From Thiohalomonas sp. (lineage in GTDB: Bacteria; Pseudomonadota; Gammaproteobacteria; GRL18), in NCBI GenBank assembly GCA_023864145.1, contig JAIVER010000025.1, positions 1 through 10,658 of the forward strand: DNA of 10,658 nt, read 5' to 3'. Of this stretch, positions 7,965-10,658 are shown piece after piece. The position numbers and the translations under genes were made by a program. Positions within the stretch are counted from its first letter, which is position 1; every line of letters starts with the position of its first letter. The notes beneath the pieces are model-generated. The model saw only the letters and a program-made list of their open reading frames with translations. It was not told where the DNA came from and did no database searches.

Positions 7965-8036
7965 ATTAGTACCTTAGAAAATTTATTTTCGTAAAAGAAC
8001 ATATCCCAGCGATTAGTATCTTAGAATAGTTATTTG
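7965..8036. repeat. Two-copy imperfect 25-base direct repeat in the dapA-gcvR gap
   Basis: Copy 1 is at 7965-7989 and copy 2 at 8012-8036. Both read ATTAGTA, then one variable base, CTTAGAA, a short variable part, and TTATTT; 21 of 25 positions agree by eye. The copies start 47 bases apart, about four and a half helical turns. They lie between divergent dapA and gcvR, where an operator pair or twin promoter elements could sit, or they may be a decayed duplication. The rest of the 287-base gap is AT-rich with no clear gene. Confidence 0.5.
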
Positions 8037-8139
8037 TGCCGAATTTATTGCAAAAGATTAAATACAAAAAAGAGCTTTATTTATTAATTCATGTGGACAA
8101 TAATTTAATAGATTATAAAAACAACTGGTATCAAGTCTT

Positions 8140-8694
8140 ATGGAAAATAACCCAAATCAACTGGTCATCTCAGCAATCGGCAGCGATCGTCCAGGTATAG
8201 TTAACGAGCTTTCACAGCTGATTGTACAAAATAATGGCAATATTGATGACAGTCGTATGACGGTATTAGAGGGTGAATTTGCAATTATATTGTTAATTTC
8301 AGCAACAGGTAATAAATTAAACAGTATTGAACAACTTATAAAGCAGCAAGCTTCGAGTCTTGGATTAAGCATTATTACCAAGCAAACCAGTGACAAAGCT
8401 CTTTCTAAAAAAACACTTGATGATAAGAAGATCCCTTATATTGTCGAGATTTTGGCGATGGATAATCCCGGCATTGTCTATAAACTTGCTGATTTCTTTT
8501 CTTCACGTGAAATTAATATTCAAAGTCTGCAAACTGATCGTTATCCGGCACCTCACACAGGTACACAGATGTTTGCCATTGAAATGGTCATAGCCGTACC
8601 CCAATCTATTATTATTAATGATCTCAGAGAAGACTTTTTAGATCTCTGTGATGATATGAATCTTGATGCATCAATCGAAGCACCCAGATTATAA
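8140..8694 (+). CDS. gcvR: Glycine cleavage system regulator GcvR (tandem ACT domains)
   Basis: GcvR in E. coli represses the glycine cleavage operon by binding the activator GcvA when glycine is scarce; it is a cytoplasmic protein that does not itself bind DNA. The 184 residues form two ACT domains. The first is at about 7-82 with ligand loop GSDRPGIV (14-21). The second is at about 99-177 with loop AMDNPGIVYKLA (106-117), followed by INIQSLQTDRYPAPHTGTQM, which is typical of the family. Position supports the call: it diverges from dapA and is followed by bcp after 44 bases, as in E. coli. No gcvA or gcvTHP genes are visible here, so the target is inferred. No clear Shine-Dalgarno precedes the ATG (ACTGGTATCAAGTCTT), yet the start fits the family N-terminus. 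Confidence 0.88.
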   Translation: MENNPNQLVISAIGSDRPGIVNELSQLIVQNNGNIDDSRMTVLEGEFAIILLISATGNKLNSIEQLIKQQASSLGLSIITKQTSDKALSKKTLDDKKIPYIVEILAMDNPGIVYKLADFFSSREINIQSLQTDRYPAPHTGTQMFAIEMVIAVPQSIIINDLREDFLDLCDDMNLDASIEAPRL

Positions 8695-8738
8695 CGTCTA
8701 AGACTATTATTACGAGCTAACAACGCTAAAGGATAACT

Positions 8739-9206
8739 ATGAGCCAAGTTGAAATAGGCAAAAAAATACCTGATTTTTCTGGTCAGGCAAGCAGCGACAT
8801 TGATTTTAAACTCAGTAACTACAAGGGCAATCCCCTTTTAATTTATTTTTATCCCCGAGACAATACACCTGGCTGTACTCAGGAAGGCAAAGATTTTCGA
8901 GATAATTATGCGGCTTTTGAGAAGAAAGGCATTGAGATTTTTGGTCTTTCAAGAGATAGCGTTAAAGTACATGAAAATTTTAAGGACAAACATGAATTTC
9001 CTTTTGACCTTATCTCAGATAAAGAAGAGAGAATTTGTAATTTATTCGATGTCATAAAAGAAAAAAAACTTTATGGTAAAGTTCATATGGCCATAGAACG
9101 AAGTACCTTCTTAATTGATAAAAATGGCGTACTCATTAACGAATGGCGTAAAGTAAAAGTAAAAGAACATATAGATCAGGTACTTGAAGCCATTGAACAG
9201 ATTTAA
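8739..9206 (+). CDS. bcp: Thioredoxin-dependent thiol peroxidase Bcp (PrxQ type)
   Basis: Bcp reduces hydrogen peroxide and organic or lipid hydroperoxides in the cytoplasm, with electrons from thioredoxin. The 155 residues are a single thioredoxin-fold peroxiredoxin domain. The active-site motif YPRDNTPGCTQE (38-49) contains T43, the peroxidatic C46 and, downstream, R121 in ERSTFLID. E. coli Bcp has a resolving Cys five residues after the peroxidatic one; here that position is Lys (GCTQEGKDFRD), so this belongs to the subgroup without it. The only other Cys is C100 in ERICNLF. Resolution may therefore be 1-Cys-like, or use C100 or another thiol. AAAGGA sits five bases before the ATG. The gene follows gcvR closely and is probably co-transcribed with it; the broken phoH-like gene follows after 84 bases. 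Confidence 0.95.
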   Translation: MSQVEIGKKIPDFSGQASSDIDFKLSNYKGNPLLIYFYPRDNTPGCTQEGKDFRDNYAAFEKKGIEIFGLSRDSVKVHENFKDKHEFPFDLISDKEERICNLFDVIKEKKLYGKVHMAIERSTFLIDKNGVLINEWRKVKVKEHIDQVLEAIEQI

Positions 9207-9232
9207 CACACTCATGCTTAAACCGAGAAAAA

Positions 9233-9256
9233 TCAGTTGCTATCTACTGCAGCTGA
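9233..9256 (+). terminator. Short hairpin after bcp
   Basis: TCAGTTGC at 9233-9240 pairs with GCAGCTGA at 9249-9256 (eight pairs, one of them G-U) around an 8-base loop. It starts 27 bases after the bcp stop and ends 34 bases before the start of the phoH-like gene. No T tract follows, so it is at most a weak or factor-dependent terminator. Confidence 0.3.
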
Positions 9257-9290
9257 TCATTCCAGATTAAACAAACAGGGAACTAATAGA

Positions 9291-10597
9291 ATGATGGAAA
9301 ATGCAGACGATAATAATGAAAAGCGTTTATTCGTACTGGATACTAATGTTTTAATTCACGATCCAAGTGCCCTGTTTCGTTTTTCTGAACATGATTTGTT
9401 CATACCTATGGTGGTATTAGAAGAATTAGACAACAATAAAAAAGGCCATTCAGAAGTTGCCCGTAATGCTCCTCAGGCAAGTCGTTTCCTGGATGATCTG
9501 ATCTCCAGCTCTACTCCCGAAGAAATAAAAAACGGCTTAGATCTCAACCTGCGAATAGGCATTGATGAAGATAGTGAAGAGCCTCTTATTGCCACTAGAA
9601 AGTTGTTTTTACAAAGCACCCATATCTCAACAGAAATTCCTATCACGCTTCCCGGACAAAAAAATGATAATGATACTCTAGGTATCACTGTTGCCCTGCA
9701 AGCCGATACTAATTTACCCTAAGTGGTTCTTATCACTAAAGATATTAACTTACGCATTAAAGGCGCAGCCATTGGTATTCAAGTTGAAGATTACAATAAT
9801 GATCAGGTACTTGAAGATGTTAACCTCCTCTATAGCGGAGTACTAAAACTACCTGATAGTTTTTGGGACTTACATGATAAAGAAGTTGATAGATGGACGA
9901 AAGAAGGACACACCTATCATAAAATCAGTGGTGACGAAGTCAAAAAATGGCAGCCTAATAAAATTATTTCTATTGGTGATGATAATACTTTTGAAGCATT
10001 GTCAGAGAGAACACTGAAGAAGGCGCCATTGTTGAGCAAGTTCGTCAGTGTTATTCTGAAAAAGAAAGTGTTTGGGGTATTGCTGCCCGAAATCAGGAAG
10101 AAAACTATGCACTTAATTTATTAATTGATCCAGAAGTTGACTTTGTTTCTCTGGTTGGACAGGCGAGCACAGGAAAAACCTTATTAGCTCTGGCCACTGG
10201 TCTGGCTTAAGTTATGGATGAAAAAATCTATCAGGAAATCATTATGACTCGCACCACAATATCAGTTGGCGAAGATATTGCTTTTTTACCCTGTACTGAA
10301 GAAGAAAAAATGCCTCCATGGATGGGCGCATTAATGGATAATCTGGAAGTCTTAACTCACAGTGAAGAAGGCGGTGAATGGGGTAAACAGGCCACAAATG
10401 ATTTACTTGCAAACCGGATTAAAATTCGCTCTCTCAACTTCATGCGTGGTCGAACCTTTTTAAATCGCTACATCATTCTTGATGAAGCACAAAATCTTAC
10501 CTCAAAACAAATGAAAACACTAATCACCCGTGCAGGCCCCGGCACAAAAATCATTTGTCTGGGACAATATATACCCATGACCTATGAAAATGCTTGA
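9291..10597 (+). pseudogene. Broken PIN-domain/PhoH-family ATPase gene (YlaK-like)
   Basis: Intact relatives are about 460-residue cytoplasmic proteins with an N-terminal PIN nuclease domain and a C-terminal PhoH P-loop ATPase, thought to act on RNA. The natural start is ATGATGGAAAAT at 9291, with AGGGA upstream. PIN motifs are RLFVLDTNVLIHDPSAL (D17) and VVLEELDNNKKG, then KNDNDTLGITVAL and LITKDINLRIKG. PhoH motifs are Walker A at 10157-10180, IIMTRTTISVGEDIAFLP, and Walker B region YIILDEAQNLTSKQMKTLI. Damage: an in-frame TAA at 9720-9722 (LP*VVLITKD); loss of one base near 9996-9998, moving the message to another frame in which EAIVRENTEEGAIVEQV continues; a second TAA at 10208-10210 (GLA*VMDEKIY); and a 3' end where the expected CLGNIAQIDTPYL becomes CLGQYIPMTYENA and a TGA at 10595. 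Walker A reads GQASTGKT where GQAGTGKT is usual. Three separate lesions plus eroded motifs argue for real decay; sequencing error could explain one lesion but not easily all. Confidence 0.88.
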
Positions 10598-10658
10598 TTT
10601 TCATAGAGAAGAAGATCAAAATTATCCAATGACGCAAATTACTCTCACAGCCCATAAA
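10584..10658 (+). other. Open frame at the right edge: decayed phoH tail or start of another gene
   Basis: From ATG at 10584 (or 10590) an open frame runs off the window (MKMLDFHREEDQNYPMTQIT and on to LTAHK, 25 codons). There is no ribosome binding site before it, and it overlaps the end of the phoH-like remnant. Two readings are possible. It may be the frame-shifted, eroded PhoH C-terminus: the LTY, VDRFK and ITL landmarks expected in that order have loose counterparts in MTY, LDFHR and ITL. Or it may be the N-terminus of a different gene joined here by a deletion or insertion. I favour the first weakly. Confidence 0.25.

Noticed and set aside
8157..8396. 79-codon open frame antisense to gcvR
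   Set aside because: gcvR in this stretch encodes a clear ACT domain; the antisense reading is incidental.
9720..9722. Programmed stop readthrough or a reassigned TAA codon in the phoH-like gene
   Set aside because: Other genes here (greB, prc, recQ and more) end at TAA exactly where their families end, and the same gene also carries a frameshift and eroded motifs, so decay is the simpler explanation.
10214..10597. A separate 127-codon gene starting with MDEKIYQEIIMTR
   Set aside because: It is the continuation of the PhoH ATPase domain after an in-frame stop, lacks a ribosome binding site, and has no P-loop of its own.
1..10658. CRISPR arrays, tRNA or rRNA genes, transposases, toxin-antitoxin or defence genes
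   Set aside because: None were seen: no regularly spaced repeats, no cloverleaf-like stretches, and no gene with such motifs. The window does not appear to hold an unknown multi-gene system.

Overview
The window looks like a stretch of chromosome from an AT-rich gammaproteobacterium outside the Enterobacterales. The evidence is the block bamC-dapA / gcvR-bcp, with dapA and gcvR divergent, which is the arrangement known from E. coli and Pseudomonas. GreB, BamC, GcvR and a Prc-type tail-specific protease are all gammaproteobacterial in style. A marine or sulfur-oxidising lineage is possible, but nothing in the sequence proves it.

Layout, left to right. Bases 2-109 are the last 35 codons of an unidentified plus-strand gene. 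greB (transcript cleavage factor, minus, 223-729) and prc (periplasmic tail-specific protease, plus, 1014-3206) diverge from a 284-base gap that holds a candidate prc promoter. prc ends at a good GC-rich hairpin terminator. An unrecognised 72-codon gene (3460-3678, plus) with a strong ribosome binding site follows. It converges on recQ (3745-5577, minus), and an 11-bp hairpin separates the two. recQ lies downstream of bamC (5695-6891, minus) and dapA (6977-7852, minus), all in the same direction. Where E. coli has purC next to bamC, this genome has recQ. dapA and gcvR (8140-8694, plus) diverge from a 287-base gap that contains a 25-base imperfect direct repeat. gcvR is followed closely by bcp (8739-9206). 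The last 1.4 kb is a PIN-PhoH family gene that is clearly broken.

Functionally this is a housekeeping region: RNA polymerase rescue (GreB), envelope protein turnover (Prc), outer-membrane protein assembly (BamC), lysine and peptidoglycan precursor synthesis (DapA), glycine-cleavage regulation (GcvR), thiol peroxidase defence (Bcp) and DNA repair (RecQ). I see no mobile element, CRISPR array, rRNA or tRNA.

The most notable signal is the phoH-like gene at 9291 to the right end. It has two in-frame TAA stops with family sequence continuing on both sides, a one-base frameshift that can be placed to within a few bases, a damaged Walker A glycine and a scrambled 3' end, while all neighbouring genes are intact. 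This looks like a gene in decay, not a new system. Secondary points are the unknown 72-residue protein, the repeat between dapA and gcvR, alternative RNA pairings after prc, an acidic insertion in Prc, and an Asp at lipoprotein position +2 of BamC.
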